The notes under the pieces are model-generated. The model worked only from the letters and a program-made list of their open reading frames with translations, was not told where the DNA came from and did not search any database. A program made the position numbers and the translations under genes. Below are positions 37,148 to 45,820 of a stretch of 64,000 bases of DNA, in pieces. How positions within the stretch are numbered: position 1 is the stretch's first letter; every line of letters starts with the position of its first letter. Source of the DNA: Ferrimonas kyonanensis DSM 18153 (GTDB lineage: Bacteria > Pseudomonadota > Gammaproteobacteria > Enterobacterales > Shewanellaceae); contig NZ_AUDJ01000001.1 of assembly GCF_000425405.1 (NCBI RefSeq), positions 124,001 to 188,000 of the forward strand. The letters run 5' to 3'.

Positions 37148-37223
37148 AGCATAGCCAACCAGTTTCGCCAGTAAAAGATAAATTGGATTCTGGAGCAATG
37201 TTTTGTGATCTCGATCGATAAAA
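37148..37223 (-). promoter_or_regulatory. spf promoter and candidate CRP site
   Basis: -10 TATGCT (37148-37153) lies 7 bp before the RNA start; -35-like TTTTAC is at about 37171-37176. A CRP-like element with a strong TTTTGTGATC half and a weak second half (GATCGATAAAA) spans 37201-37223, centred about 72 bp upstream. Confidence 0.6.
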
Positions 37224-37366
37224 CCCACCACTTTTTGCTGTTTTTGATCCAATAACTACATAAACAGTCATTATCTTTTTGTTCACCTTGATGACATTCT
37301 GTCGTCATTTTCAGGGTGTTTTGTGATCCTGGTCGCCGCCGACGGCCGGAACCGTGTTTGGATCTC

Positions 37367-37402
37367 AAAAAAATGGCCCGTCACAGTGCCGTGACGGGCC
37401 AA
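37367..37402 (-). terminator. polA terminator
   Basis: TGGCCCGTCAC and GTGACGGGCCA form an 11-bp stem around AGTGCC, with seven Ts following in the direction of polA transcription. Confidence 0.93.
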
Positions 37403-37420
37403 GGTTTCGTCAGCCAAGGA

Positions 37421-40165
37421 TCAGTGGGCTTGATCCCAGTTGTCGCCCAGTCCCGCTTCGGCGATCAACGGCACATCCAGTTCGGCGGCATTGGCCATCA
37501 GATCGCACAGGGCGTCTCGATGGCGGTCGGCAACCGAGGCCTTGACCTCGAACACCAGTTCATCGTGAACCTGCATCAGCATTCGAATCTCATCGCTGCA
37601 CTGGGTGTCCAGGTAGCCGGCGACGTCGATCATCGCCCGTTTAATGATATCGGCGGCGGTGCCCTGCATCGGTGCGTTGATGGCGGTGCGCTCGGCGGCC
37701 TGCTGTCGCATTTTATTGCGGGCGTTGATGTCAGGCAGGTGCAGGCGACGGCCAAACAGGGTCTCAACGTACTGTTGTTCGTGGGCCTGTTGGCGGGTTT
37801 TCTCCATGTACGCCTTCACTCCGGGGTAACGATCGAAGTAGACGTCGATGTAGCGCTGGGCTTCGCCACGGGCAATGCCCAGTTGTTTGGCCAAGCCAAA
37901 GGCGGACATGCCGTAGATCAGGCCAAAGTTGACGGCCTTGGCCCGGCGGCGCTGTTCATTGCTGACCTCATCGAAGGCCACGCCGAACACCTCGGCGGCG
38001 GTCGCGCGGTGCACGTCTTTGCCGTGGGCAAAGGCATCCAACAGGCCGCGGTCCTGAGACAGGTGTGCCATGATTCTCAGTTCAATCTGCGAGTAATCGA
38101 TGGCCAGCAGTTGATAGCCCTCTGGGGCGATGAAGGCCTGGCGAATGCGCCGACCCTGTTCGCTGCGAATCGGAATGTTCTGCAGGTTGGGATCGGAGCT
38201 GGACAGGCGGCCGGTAGCGGTAACGGCCTGGTGATAGGAGGTGTGTACCCGGCCACTGCTTTGCACCATCAGCGGCAGCTTGTCGGTATAGGTGCTTTTC
38301 AGCTTGGCCAGGCTACGGTGCTCCAGAATCAGCTTGGGCAGTTGGTAGTCCTGGGCCAGATCCTGCAGCACCTCTTCGGCGGTAGAAGGGGCTCCTTTGG
38401 GGGTCTTCTTCAGCACCGGGTAGCCCAGTTTTTCAAACAGGATCTGCTGCAGTTGCTTGGTGGAGGAGAGGTTGAAGCTCTCGCCGGCCAGCTCATGGGC
38501 CTGCTGCTCCAGCGAATCCAGCAGGTTGGCAATTTCGCTGCTTTGCTGGTGCAGAAGATCGCTGTCCAGCATCACCCCCTGGCGCTCGATGGCGGACAGA
38601 ATCGGTACCAGAGGCATCTCGATGTCGCGAAATACTCGATGGCAGCCGGGCTGTTGCTGCAGTCGCGGTAGCAGGTGCTGATGCAGTTGCAGGGTAATGA
38701 CGGCGTCTTCGGCGGCGTAGGGGGCAGCCTGCTCCAGTTCAATCTGGTTGAAGGTTTTTTGCTTGGCACCTTTGCCGGCAATCTCTTCGAAATGAACGGT
38801 TTTATGGCTCAGGTATTTGAGTGCCAGATCGTCCATGTTGTGCTTGCTGGCGGTGCTGTTGAAGCAGTAGGACTCCAGCATGGTATCGAACTCGATGCCC
38901 TTCAGTTCGATGCCATAGCGGGCCAGGACCGACATGTCGTATTTCAGGTTCTGACCCACCTTGAGCTTGTCTGGGTTTTCCAGCAGCGGCTTGAGGCGGC
39001 TCAGTACTTGCTCCCGATCCAATTGCTGCGGGGCCCCTTCGTAGTCGTGGGCCAGTGGCAGGTAGGCGCCCCGATCGACGCCGACGGCGAAGCTGATCCC
39101 CACCAGTTCCGCTTCCATGTAGTTGAGGCTGGTGGTTTCGGTGTCCAGGGCGAACAGTTGGGCCTGATCGAGTCTATCGAACCACTGATCCCACTGTGCC
39201 TGAGTCAGGATGGTGTCGTGCTCAAAGGCGCTGGCCTTGCTGGTGTCTGATTCACCGTTGTCGGTGGCGGTGGCATGGCGACCGTCGTCCAGCAGTTCCG
39301 CCAGCCAGCGTTTGAATTCCATCTCGCCAAACAACTTGATCAGGGCGTCTTTGTCGGCGGAGATCACCTTCAGATCATCGATGGATTCGGTCAGTGATAC
39401 ATCCAATTTGATGGTAGCCAGCAGATAGGAGAGTCGGGCGGCCTCTTCATTTTCCCGTAATTTTTTCGGCATGGTTTTGGCGCCGCGAAAGCCCAGTTCC
39501 ACCACCGCATCCGGGTCGCCATAGATGGCGTCCAGGCCGCCGATGCCCTGCAGCATGGCCAGGGCAGTCTTCTCTCCGACCCCGGGCAGGCCAGGAATGT
39601 TATCCACTTTATCGCCCATCATCGCCAGCAGGTCGATGATCAGCTCCGGACCAACCCCAAATTTGTCCACCACGCCCTGGGGATCCATCACGGTGTCGGT
39701 CATGGTGTTGATCAAGGTGATGTTGTCGGTCACCAATTGCGCCATGTCTTTGTCGCCGGTGCTGATCACTACCTTGTGGCCTTCGAGTTCTGCCTGTCTG
39801 GCCAGGGTGCCGATAACGTCGTCTGCTTCCACGCCTTCGATCATGATCAGCGGCAATCCCATGGCCCGGATGATGTCGTGAACCGGCTGTATCTGACTGC
39901 GCAGATCGTCAGGCATAGAGGGGCGTTGCGCCTTATATTCCGGGTAGATGTCGTCCCGGAATGTCTTGCCTTTAGCATCGAATACCACCGCCAGGTGGCT
40001 GGGATTAAATTGGCGAATCAGGCTGCGCAACATGTTGATCACTCCGTACACGGCACCGGTAGGTTCGCCATTGGAGTTGGTCAGGTGTGGTGGCGCATGA
40101 AAGGCGCGATACAGGTAGGAGGAACCGTCGACGAGGACTAATGGATTTTCAGGTAACTGAGCCAT
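37421..40165 (-). CDS. polA: DNA polymerase I
   Basis: PolA fills gaps and removes RNA primers during replication and repair. The 914-aa protein has all three domains: 5'-3' exonuclease (residues 1-~300, with [10 protein letters not shown]), 3'-5' proofreading exonuclease ([10 protein letters not shown]), and the polymerase with motif A DYSQIELR, the finger helix around [20 protein letters not shown] and motif [10 protein letters not shown]. The proofreading motif is intact. The upstream region holds DnaA boxes and dense GATC sites. Confidence 0.97.
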   Translation of the reverse strand: MAQLPENPLVLVDGSSYLYRAFHAPPHLTNSNGEPTGAVYGVINMLRSLIRQFNPSHLAVVFDAKGKTFRDDIYPEYKAQRPSMPDDLRSQIQPVHDIIRAMGLPLIMIEGVEADDVIGTLARQAELEGHKVVISTGDKDMAQLVTDNITLINTMTDTVMDPQGVVDKFGVGPELIIDLLAMMGDKVDNIPGLPGVGEKTALAMLQGIGGLDAIYGDPDAVVELGFRGAKTMPKKLRENEEAARLSYLLATIKLDVSLTESIDDLKVISADKDALIKLFGEMEFKRWLAELLDDGRHATATDNGESDTSKASAFEHDTILTQAQWDQWFDRLDQAQLFALDTETTSLNYMEAELVGISFAVGVDRGAYLPLAHDYEGAPQQLDREQVLSRLKPLLENPDKLKVGQNLKYDMSVLARYGIELKGIEFDTMLESYCFNSTASKHNMDDLALKYLSHKTVHFEEIAGKGAKQKTFNQIELEQAAPYAAEDAVITLQLHQHLLPRLQQQPGCHRVFRDIEMPLVPILSAIERQGVMLDSDLLHQQSSEIANLLDSLEQQAHELAGESFNLSSTKQLQQILFEKLGYPVLKKTPKGAPSTAEEVLQDLAQDYQLPKLILEHRSLAKLKSTYTDKLPLMVQSSGRVHTSYHQAVTATGRLSSSDPNLQNIPIRSEQGRRIRQAFIAPEGYQLLAIDYSQIELRIMAHLSQDRGLLDAFAHGKDVHRATAAEVFGVAFDEVSNEQRRRAKAVNFGLIYGMSAFGLAKQLGIARGEAQRYIDVYFDRYPGVKAYMEKTRQQAHEQQYVETLFGRRLHLPDINARNKMRQQAAERTAINAPMQGTAADIIKRAMIDVAGYLDTQCSDEIRMLMQVHDELVFEVKASVADRHRDALCDLMANAAELDVPLIAEAGLGDNWDQAH

Positions 40166-40235
40166 GGGGATACTGAGTAATGGAAGAGATGGCTAAGGAT
40201 GCCATGAGCGTGCCAATTTCGCCAGTCGTCGCGCA

Positions 40236-40434
40236 TTTTCCACAGAGTTATCAACAGCTGCCAGCAAATGCCCAACCTGTGGATAAATCTGTGTGTTACT
40301 GGCAAAGCAGGGGGATCGAACGAAAACGCGATCGAGATCAACGAATTCACTGTTCTTATTATTTTTCAATTATTTATGAAATTGATCTGTGGCGATCTCA
40401 CACACCGATCCGCTCCATCCGGTTTTGTGGATAT
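40236..40434. promoter_or_regulatory. DnaA-box and GATC cluster upstream of polA
   Basis: DnaA-box matches: TGTGGATAA at 40278-40286 (exact complement of TTATCCACA), TTTTCCACA at 40236-40244, TTATCAACA at 40248-40256 and TGTGGATAT at 40426-40434 (one mismatch each), and TGTGGCGAT at 40388-40396 (two mismatches). Six GATC sites fall in 97 bp (40314-40410). An AT-rich stretch lies at 40350-40383. E. coli polA is, as I recall, reported to respond to DnaA, so this may be a DnaA- and Dam-sensitive promoter. An origin of replication is less likely here, because mnmG, mioC and dnaA are not next to it. Confidence 0.6.
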
Positions 40435-40623
40435 TGCTATTTTCGTCTAAGTTGGCAGAGGATACTCTGGAAGGCCTGAAAACTGCTGGAATGCCATCCG
40501 ACATCTGGCGAAATAAGTTAGCATAAAAAATCGCCATGTATAGAGATCGGCGTTAACAAATTAGCAATATTTGGCTATATAGCTATTACTTTTTAGTCTC
40601 TAATGGAATAAGAGGAGAACCGA
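40435..40623. other. Promoter region of elbB
   Basis: This is AT-rich, with no open frame of note. TATATAGCTATT-type hexamers at about 40574-40586 could hold the -10. AGAGGAG lies 6 bp before the elbB start. Confidence 0.4.
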
Positions 40624-41280
40624 ATGAAGCGGATTGCTGTGATACTCAGTGGTTGCGGGGTGTTTGATGGCTCGGAGATCCACGAGTCGGTATTGGCCAT
40701 GCTGGCCATAGAACGTAATGGCGCGGCATATCAGTGCTTTGCTCCAGATACCGAGCAACTGCATGTGGTCAATCATCTCAGCGGTGAAGTGGTCGAGGGT
40801 GAGGCGCGTAATTGCCTGGTGGAGGCCGCCCGCATTGCCCGGGGGCAGGTTCGGCCATTGTCGGAACTGCATGCGGCCGAGTTTGATGCGCTGGTGGTTC
40901 CCGGCGGCTTCGGGGCGGCCAAAAACCTGTGTGATTTTGCCCTGGCGGGAACCGAGTGTCAGCTGACCGAGGCGATGATGGCGGCGGCTGGGGGATTTGC
41001 ACAGGCGGGAAAGCCGGCCGGATACCTGTGCATCAGCCCGATGATGTTGCCCCGAATCTATGGTGACGGCATCGAGGGCACCATAGGCACGGACCATGAG
41101 ACGGCGGCGGCATTCAATGCCATGGGGGGACAACATCATCCCTGTTCGGTGGAGGCGATCCATGTGGATCGGCGGCATAAGGTGGTGACAACGCCGGCGT
41201 ACATGCTGGCCGATGGCCTGTCTCAGGCGGCGAAGGGGATCGATGCCCTGGTGGTTCAGGTGTTGGCCCTGTGTGAGTGA
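40624..41280 (+). CDS. elbB: ElbB, isoprenoid-biosynthesis-associated DJ-1/PfpI-family glyoxalase
   Basis: ElbB is a 218-aa class I glutamine-amidotransferase-like protein of the DJ-1 superfamily; the E. coli protein shows glyoxalase III activity in vitro. The N-terminal ILSGCGVFDGSEIHE and the VPGGFGAAKNLCDFA nucleotide-elbow region are the ElbB signature. The Cys in YLCISP (about residue 137) is the nucleophile position of the family. It is followed by the two RyhB-like RNAs on the opposite strand, whose transcription converges on it. Confidence 0.9.
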   Translation: MKRIAVILSGCGVFDGSEIHESVLAMLAIERNGAAYQCFAPDTEQLHVVNHLSGEVVEGEARNCLVEAARIARGQVRPLSELHAAEFDALVVPGGFGAAKNLCDFALAGTECQLTEAMMAAAGGFAQAGKPAGYLCISPMMLPRIYGDGIEGTIGTDHETAAAFNAMGGQHHPCSVEAIHVDRRHKVVTTPAYMLADGLSQAAKGIDALVVQVLALCE

Positions 41281-41285
41281 CCGAC

Positions 41286-41384
41286 AAAAAAAATGGCCAG
41301 CAATCGATGCTGGCCAAACCGTGTGAGCAATGCTGTGAGCTAAAACGCCACCGACGTCTTTCTGGTGACTAAATGTTGGAACGC
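41286..41384 (-). ncRNA. ryhB1: RyhB-like Fur-regulated small RNA, copy 1
   Basis: This is a ~99-nt transcript from a predicted start at 41384 to a terminator with stem TGGCCAGCA/TGCTGGCCA (41294-41316) and eight Us. The centre (complement of 41322-41332) is CATTGCTCACA, identical to the conserved E. coli RyhB core, and the terminator resembles RyhB's AGCCAGC...GCUGGCUUUU. The promoter has -35 TTGCAT (41413-41418), 16-bp spacing, -10 TATTAT (41391-41396) and a Fur-like box over the -10. RyhB, with Hfq, represses iron-using proteins when iron is scarce. A second copy lies 179 bp upstream. The symbol is provisional. Confidence 0.85.
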
Positions 41385-41391
41385 ATGTAAA

Positions 41392-41406
41392 TAATAACCA
41401 TTCTCA
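41392..41406. promoter_or_regulatory. Fur box of RyhB-like copy 1
   Basis: TAATAACCATTCTCA matches TGATAATNATTATCA at 11 of 14 positions and overlaps the -10 hexamer of copy 1. Confidence 0.7.
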
Positions 41407-41464
41407 TCTGTGATGCAACCCTTTTTGTGTTTTTTTTGATTCAGCTTGAAGGCGATGGCTGCGC

Positions 41465-41562
41465 AAAAAAAATGGCCAGCAATTGATGCTGGCCAAACCG
41501 TGTGAGCAATGCTGTGAGCTAAAGACCACCAAAATCGTTCTGGTGGTTAAGTGTTGGAACGC
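41465..41562 (-). ncRNA. ryhB2: RyhB-like Fur-regulated small RNA, copy 2
   Basis: This ~98-nt RNA is the tandem paralogue of copy 1. It has the same start (GCGUUCCAACA), a hairpin with CCACCAGAACG...GGUGG, the identical core CATTGCTCACA (complement of 41501-41511), and the same terminator (41473-41495, A-run 41465-41472). The two copies are identical over 33 bp (41312-41344 versus 41491-41523) and differ mainly in the 5' hairpin and spacer. The promoter is TTGCAA (41591-41596), 16 bp, TATCAT (41569-41574), under a Fur box. Tandem Fur-controlled RNAs recall PrrF1/PrrF2 of Pseudomonas. The symbol is provisional. Confidence 0.85.
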
Positions 41563-41569
41563 ACTTAAA

Positions 41570-41584
41570 TGATAACCTTTCTCA
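41570..41584. promoter_or_regulatory. Fur box of RyhB-like copy 2
   Basis: TGATAACCTTTCTCA matches the 7-1-7 Fur consensus at 11 of 14 positions and overlaps the -10 hexamer, the usual geometry for repression. Confidence 0.72.
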
Positions 41585-41613
41585 TTCGCATTGCAACCAC
41601 TATCGGCTTTTTT

Positions 41614-42045
41614 TTACAAACTCTTTTCCAGCAGGATGCGGTAATCCAATGGCGTATCGCTGGCCCGCTCCATGTCCACCAGGTGGTAGCCCTTGCCCAG
41701 CAACATCCGCAGCATGGCCGGGTAGCGATTGCGGCTCTTTACTTTGATCAGGCGGTAGCCCTGCTCGGCCACCCATTGTTCCTGGCCCTGCAGCAGCGCC
41801 TTGGCGATTCCCAGGCCCCGAAAGTCCGGCAATACCGCACCAAGCCAGGAGTAAAAGTCGGTGTCATTGAGGGCGTAGCCTACTTTGAATGCGGCGGCTT
41901 CGCTTTCGACTTCGGCAATCTGAATCAGGTGTGGGACTTCATTCAACCGTTGTTGATAGGTCTCCAGCGGGTAGGGGCGATCCAACTCCGGCACCTGCTC
42001 CACCAGAGCCATTACTTCTTCAATACTGCCTTTACGCCAGTTCAT
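41614..42045 (-). CDS. GNAT-family N-acetyltransferase
   Basis: This 143-aa protein has the acetyl-CoA pyrophosphate-binding motif A, PDFRGLGIAKALL (Q/RxxGxG/A type), and the KVKSRNRYPAMLRMLLGKGY stretch that in GNAT enzymes holds motif B. The substrate is unknown. An ATG at 42054 lies directly against the TAGGAG site, whereas the ATG at 42045 is 9 nt downstream of it, so I prefer the latter. It is the last gene of a tight unit with the HD-domain protein and yhhQ. Confidence 0.78.
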   Translation of the reverse strand: MNWRKGSIEEVMALVEQVPELDRPYPLETYQQRLNEVPHLIQIAEVESEAAAFKVGYALNDTDFYSWLGAVLPDFRGLGIAKALLQGQEQWVAEQGYRLIKVKSRNRYPAMLRMLLGKGYHLVDMERASDTPLDYRILLEKSL

Positions 42046-42057
42046 GTGGTACATCTC

Positions 42058-42702
42058 CTACTCCGGAAGTTCAGATTTTAGTTGCTCAATAAAGCTTTCC
42101 ATCCAGCGCCAACGACGTTCGCCTTCCTGGCGACCGGCAACGGTTTTCAGTTGTCCCGGCAGGTGTTGCAGCTTAACGAAAAAATGGTCCAGGCTGTAGC
42201 GGTTATCGTCATACTCCCGCTGCTGGGCAAAGGGATCCTGGCCGTGATACAGCTCGCTCTGCCATTGTCCACCCAGCATCAGGCAGCGGGCGGTGCCGAT
42301 GGCGCCTAGGGCATCAAGACGATCGGCGTCTTGCAGTACTCGGGCTTCCAGAGTGGTAGTCTCCAGGCCGGCAGACCAACTGTGACTGGCGATGGCATGG
42401 TGAATGGGGGCCAGCAGAGGTTGCGGATAGCCCTGTTGGCTTAACCACTCAATGGCGGCGTCGGCGCTAAGAGTCGATGCCTGGCTGCGGCGGGGATCGC
42501 GTTTGTCGATGGAGACGCAATCGTGAAGGTAGGCCGCCGGCAACAACACATCCAGTTGGGCACCCTCGGCCCGACCCAGCTTGTCGGCGGTGGCCACGAC
42601 CCTCAGGACATGGTCCAGGTCGTGAGCGGCATCGCTGTGGTTCTCGGACAGCCAGGCGAGGCTGGCTGTGATCAGTGACTCATTGAAATGCCTCAGGCTC
42701 AT
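42058..42702 (-). CDS. HD-domain phosphohydrolase, YedJ-like
   Basis: This 214-aa protein has the metal-binding HD-domain layout: His in DLDHVLRV, the HD dyad in AAYLHDC, and the distal Asp in DADRLDALG. It resembles E. coli YedJ, of unknown substrate; nucleotide or nucleoside phosphates are usual for the fold. Its start overlaps the stop of yhhQ as TAATG, and the acetyltransferase gene follows after 12 bp, so all three are probably co-translated. Confidence 0.82.
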   Translation of the reverse strand: MSLRHFNESLITASLAWLSENHSDAAHDLDHVLRVVATADKLGRAEGAQLDVLLPAAYLHDCVSIDKRDPRRSQASTLSADAAIEWLSQQGYPQPLLAPIHHAIASHSWSAGLETTTLEARVLQDADRLDALGAIGTARCLMLGGQWQSELYHGQDPFAQQREYDDNRYSLDHFFVKLQHLPGQLKTVAGRQEGERRWRWMESFIEQLKSELPE

Positions 42703-43367
42703 TAGGCGAGGGTCCTTGGTATTGAGTTGTCAGACAGCAAGATGCGATCCGACAGGAATTTCAGTAAAACGCCATAAGCTGGCAGAAACAGCCCGAGACT
42801 GATCAGTAACTTAAAGCCATAATCGACGCTGGCGATCTCCGGCCAGTGGCTGGCCATAAAGGGATCCGAGCTGGCATAGAATGCCACCGAAAAGAACACC
42901 AGGGTATCGATCAGGTTCCCAAAAATGGTGGATGCTGCCGGTGCAACCCACCATTGCTGAGTCTGACGCAGGCGGGCAAACACCTTGATGTCCATCAACT
43001 GACCGAACAGGTAGGCGGCGAAGCTGGCAAAGGCGATGCGAGCGACGAAGGTATTGAAGCTCAATAGCCCCTCGCCACCCTGAAACTGGCCTTCAAAGAA
43101 CAGCACTGAAATGACGTAGCTGGCCAGCAGCGCCGGCATCATGGCACCAAAGATGATTTTGCGTGCCGATGGGGCACCAAAAATCCGCACCGTCAGGTCC
43201 GTGGCCAGATAGACAAAGGGAAAACTGAAGGCGCCCCAGGTGGTGTGCAGACCAAAGATCTGGAACGGGAGCTGCACCAGGTAGTTGCTGGCGGTAATAA
43301 CGATAATGTGAAAGCTGACCAGGATGATCAGGGCGCGTTTCACCTGCGCCGCGGTAAGTTGCAACAT
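42702..43367 (-). CDS. yhhQ: YhhQ, queuosine-precursor (preQ0/preQ1) transporter
   Basis: This 221-aa integral membrane protein of the QueT/YhhQ family imports 7-cyano- or 7-aminomethyl-7-deazaguanine for queuosine modification of tRNA. About six hydrophobic segments are visible, and the family block NYLVQLPFQIFGLHTTWGAF and the ATDLTVRIFG motif are present. A TATAAT hexamer at about 43443-43448 on the minus strand gives its promoter. I looked for a preQ1 riboswitch in the leader and did not see a match. Confidence 0.9.
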   Translation of the reverse strand: MLQLTAAQVKRALIILVSFHIIVITASNYLVQLPFQIFGLHTTWGAFSFPFVYLATDLTVRIFGAPSARKIIFGAMMPALLASYVISVLFFEGQFQGGEGLLSFNTFVARIAFASFAAYLFGQLMDIKVFARLRQTQQWWVAPAASTIFGNLIDTLVFFSVAFYASSDPFMASHWPEIASVDYGFKLLISLGLFLPAYGVLLKFLSDRILLSDNSIPRTLA

Positions 43368-43551
43368 AATGTCACCTTTTTGGTAAGCGGGGTGAGGGAA
43401 CCCGAAAGACTGAATGCCTGACCGTTGTCAGGGGGGCGCAAATTATAGCCAGTCAAATCCAAAAAACAAGGGGGGAAGGGGGTGTCGATCAATAGGCTTC
43501 TCTGCGGTGCAGTGGCATAATGACCGCCATTATGGTTCGAGAGGCGAAGAG

Positions 43552-44799
43552 ATGGCACAGCAGGATTGTTGCAGCCAGCCGGGACTGATGCTCCCGGCGG
43601 CGGCGTTGGAAAAAATGTACGGCGCCTGTGAACCCCTTATTCAGGTTGAAGAGGTGGCCCTGGAGGAAGCAGTCGGCCGGGTATTGGCTGAGGACGTGTG
43701 TTCTGCCATCGACCTGCCTGGGTTTGATAACTCCTCCATGGACGGGTATGCCGTCCGGGCGGCCGAGGTGGTGAAAGGGCAACCATTGGCCATCGCCGGT
43801 AAGGCGTTTGCCGGGATTCCCTTCGACGGCGACGTGCCGGCCGGTGCCTGCGTCCGCATCATGACCGGTGCGCCACTGCCACCGCAGATGGACGCCATCA
43901 TCATGCAGGAAGAGGCCGACGTCGACGGCGATCAGGTTCGCTTTCGAGTTGAGGTTGAGCCGGGCTTCTTCGTTCGCCACCGTGGCAGCGAACTCAAGCA
44001 GGGGCAGCAGGTGCTGGCCCGCGGTACCCGCATCGGTGCCGCCGAGATTGGGGTACTGGCCACGGTGGGGCATGGCCGGGTCCAGGTGCTTAAGCCGTTG
44101 ACGGTGGTCCTGTTCTCCACCGGTGATGAACTGGTACCGCCGGGGCAACCGCTGCAGGCCGGTCAGATTTACGATTCCAATCGCCACGCCCTGAGAACCA
44201 TGCTGCAGGCCATGGGGGCCAAGGTGATCGACCTCGGAGTGATCGCCGACGATCTCGAGTTGGTCCGCGATGCCTTCCGCCGTGCCGATGAGCTGGCCGA
44301 TGTGGTGGTCACCTCTGGTGGGGTGTCTGTCGGCGAAGCCGATTACATCAAGGTGGTGCTGGATGAGATGGGCAAGATTAATTTCTGGAAACTGGCCATC
44401 AAGCCCGGCAAGCCGTTTGCCTTTGGCAAGCTGCCTAACTCCTGGTTCTGTGGTCTGCCGGGTAACCCGGTGTCCTCGATGGTCACCTGCTACCAACTGG
44501 TGCAGCCGTTCCTGCAGCATCTGGGGGGCGAGCGACGTCAGCAGGCGCTGACCCTGTCTGCCACCCTGACCGACCGCATTCGTAAGAAGCCGGGGCGGCA
44601 GGAGTACCAGCGCGGGGTGTTGTCCCGTGCTGACGACGGCCAGCTGCGGGTAGAAACCACCGGCGCTCAGGGCTCGGACATGACCACCTCCATGAGCCGG
44701 GCCAACTGCTTTATCGTGTTGGCCCGGGATGAAGGCAGCCTGGAGCCTGGCGCCCAGGTGTCGGTGGAGCCCTTCAATCAGGTTCTGGGGGGCTTGTGA
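43552..44799 (+). CDS. moeA: Molybdopterin molybdenumtransferase MoeA
   Basis: MoeA inserts molybdate into adenylylated molybdopterin, the last step of Moco synthesis. The 415-aa protein shows PGFDNSSMDGYAVR, IMTGAPLP, FSTGDEL, YDSNRHAL, and VVTSGGVSVGEADY, all typical. The frame is open to 43414; the ATG at 43552 follows GAGG at 6-7 nt and fits family length. It overlaps moeB by TGATG. It supports the formate dehydrogenase at the right end of the window, together with the moa/mod operon. Confidence 0.95.
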   Translation: MAQQDCCSQPGLMLPAAALEKMYGACEPLIQVEEVALEEAVGRVLAEDVCSAIDLPGFDNSSMDGYAVRAAEVVKGQPLAIAGKAFAGIPFDGDVPAGACVRIMTGAPLPPQMDAIIMQEEADVDGDQVRFRVEVEPGFFVRHRGSELKQGQQVLARGTRIGAAEIGVLATVGHGRVQVLKPLTVVLFSTGDELVPPGQPLQAGQIYDSNRHALRTMLQAMGAKVIDLGVIADDLELVRDAFRRADELADVVVTSGGVSVGEADYIKVVLDEMGKINFWKLAIKPGKPFAFGKLPNSWFCGLPGNPVSSMVTCYQLVQPFLQHLGGERRQQALTLSATLTDRIRKKPGRQEYQRGVLSRADDGQLRVETTGAQGSDMTTSMSRANCFIVLARDEGSLEPGAQVSVEPFNQVLGGL

Positions 44800-45551
44800 T
44801 GGAGATTTTGTCCGATCAGGAGATGATGCGCTACAACCGTCAAATCGTGATTCCCGCGTTTGACCTCGATGGCCAGGAGGCCCTCAAGCAAGCCCGAATC
44901 CTGGTGATTGGTGTCGGTGGTCTGGGCTGTGGCGCGGCTCAGTATCTGGCTGCGGCCGGGGCGGGTCGTCTGACCCTGGTGGATTTTGACCAGGTGGAAA
45001 CCCACAACCTGCAGCGACAGATTCTGCATACCGATGCCCGGGTGGGCATGAACAAGGCCCAGTCTGCCTGTACGGCCATTGCCGAGCTCAATCCCCACGT
45101 CGAGGTGGCGGTGATCGAGCATAAGCTGGATGCTGAGCAGTTGGCGCAGCAGGTGGCCCAGCACAGCATCGTGCTGGATTGCACCGACAACCTGGATACC
45201 CGCAATCAGCTCAACCAGGCGTGTTTCGATGCCAGGGTGCCGCTGGTGTCCGGGGCGGCGATTCGTATGGAGGGGTTGGTCACTGTCCTCAATTACGCCG
45301 ACGACCAGCCGTGCTACCACTGTTTTTCTGCCATGTTCGGCAACCAGCAGTTGTCCTGTGTCGAAAGTGGCATCCTGGCGCCGGTGGTGGGACTGGTGGC
45401 CTGCATTCAGGCTACCGAAGCAATCAAGCAGTTGTCTGGCATGGGTAAGCCGCTGCATGGTCGTATGCTGATGATCGATGCCATGACCATGCAGTTTCGA
45501 GAGATGAAGGTGCCGAAGGCGCCGGGCTGTCCGGTCTGTGGGCAGGGGTAA
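44799..45551 (+). CDS. moeB: Molybdopterin-synthase adenylyltransferase MoeB
   Basis: MoeB activates the C-terminal glycine of MoaD by adenylation, so that sulfur can be loaded. The 250-aa E1-like protein has the ATP loop GVGGLGCGAAQ, the catalytic-Asp region DCTDNLDTR, and two zinc pairs CYHC and CPVC. A GTG at 44796 would add one residue; the ATG at 44799 overlaps the moeA stop. A ThiF role is less likely because it is paired with moeA. Confidence 0.93.
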   Translation: MEILSDQEMMRYNRQIVIPAFDLDGQEALKQARILVIGVGGLGCGAAQYLAAAGAGRLTLVDFDQVETHNLQRQILHTDARVGMNKAQSACTAIAELNPHVEVAVIEHKLDAEQLAQQVAQHSIVLDCTDNLDTRNQLNQACFDARVPLVSGAAIRMEGLVTVLNYADDQPCYHCFSAMFGNQQLSCVESGILAPVVGLVACIQATEAIKQLSGMGKPLHGRMLMIDAMTMQFREMKVPKAPGCPVCGQG

Positions 45552-45566
45552 TCGAACACCGAAATT

Positions 45567-45592
45567 AAAAAGGCGCCGATGGCGCCTTTTTT
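45567..45592. terminator. Bidirectional terminator after moeB
   Basis: AAAAAGGCGCC and GGCGCCTTTTTT flank GAT. It serves moeB and the convergent YqaE gene. Confidence 0.92.
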
Positions 45593-45601
45593 GTATCTGA
45601 A

Positions 45602-45775
45602 TCAGGGGTGTTTGCGGTGAACCACCCACAGCGCATGCAGGATGCCAGGAACAAAAAACAGCAGGCAAGCCAGCAGGTTTATCAGCAAATCCCGTCCCAG
45701 CCCTCGATGCAGAAATACCGCAACGGGAGGGAGTAAGATGGCAATCAGCGTCAATAGCAGGGAATCGGTGTTCAT
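45602..45775 (-). CDS. yqaE: YqaE/Pmp3-family small membrane protein (57 aa)
   Basis: This frame encodes 57 aa with two hydrophobic helices: LLLTLIAILLPPVAVFL at residues 6-22, the family's LLPPVAVFL motif included, and LLINLLACLLFFVPGILHALWV near the C terminus, split by GLGRD. This is the UPF0057 (Pmp3/YqaE) plan. Such proteins affect membrane potential and stress tolerance in yeast and plants; the bacterial role is unclear. It is easily missed because of its size. A TATACT -10-like hexamer lies about 20 bp upstream. Confidence 0.9.
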   Translation of the reverse strand: MNTDSLLLTLIAILLPPVAVFLHRGLGRDLLINLLACLLFFVPGILHALWVVHRKHP

Positions 45776-45820
45776 CAGGTATGCCTCCGGTTCCTCTAAG
45801 TATAGCGCTGAAAAGCCGAG

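Noticed and set aside
40236-40434. Chromosomal oriC
   Set aside because: DnaA boxes and GATC are suggestive, but mnmG, mioC and dnaA are not adjacent and no clear 13-mer repeats are present. Kept only as a regulatory cluster.
43368-43470. preQ1 riboswitch before yhhQ
   Set aside because: The leader has a short hairpin (CCTGAC/GTCAGG) but no match to the preQ1 aptamer core that I could see.
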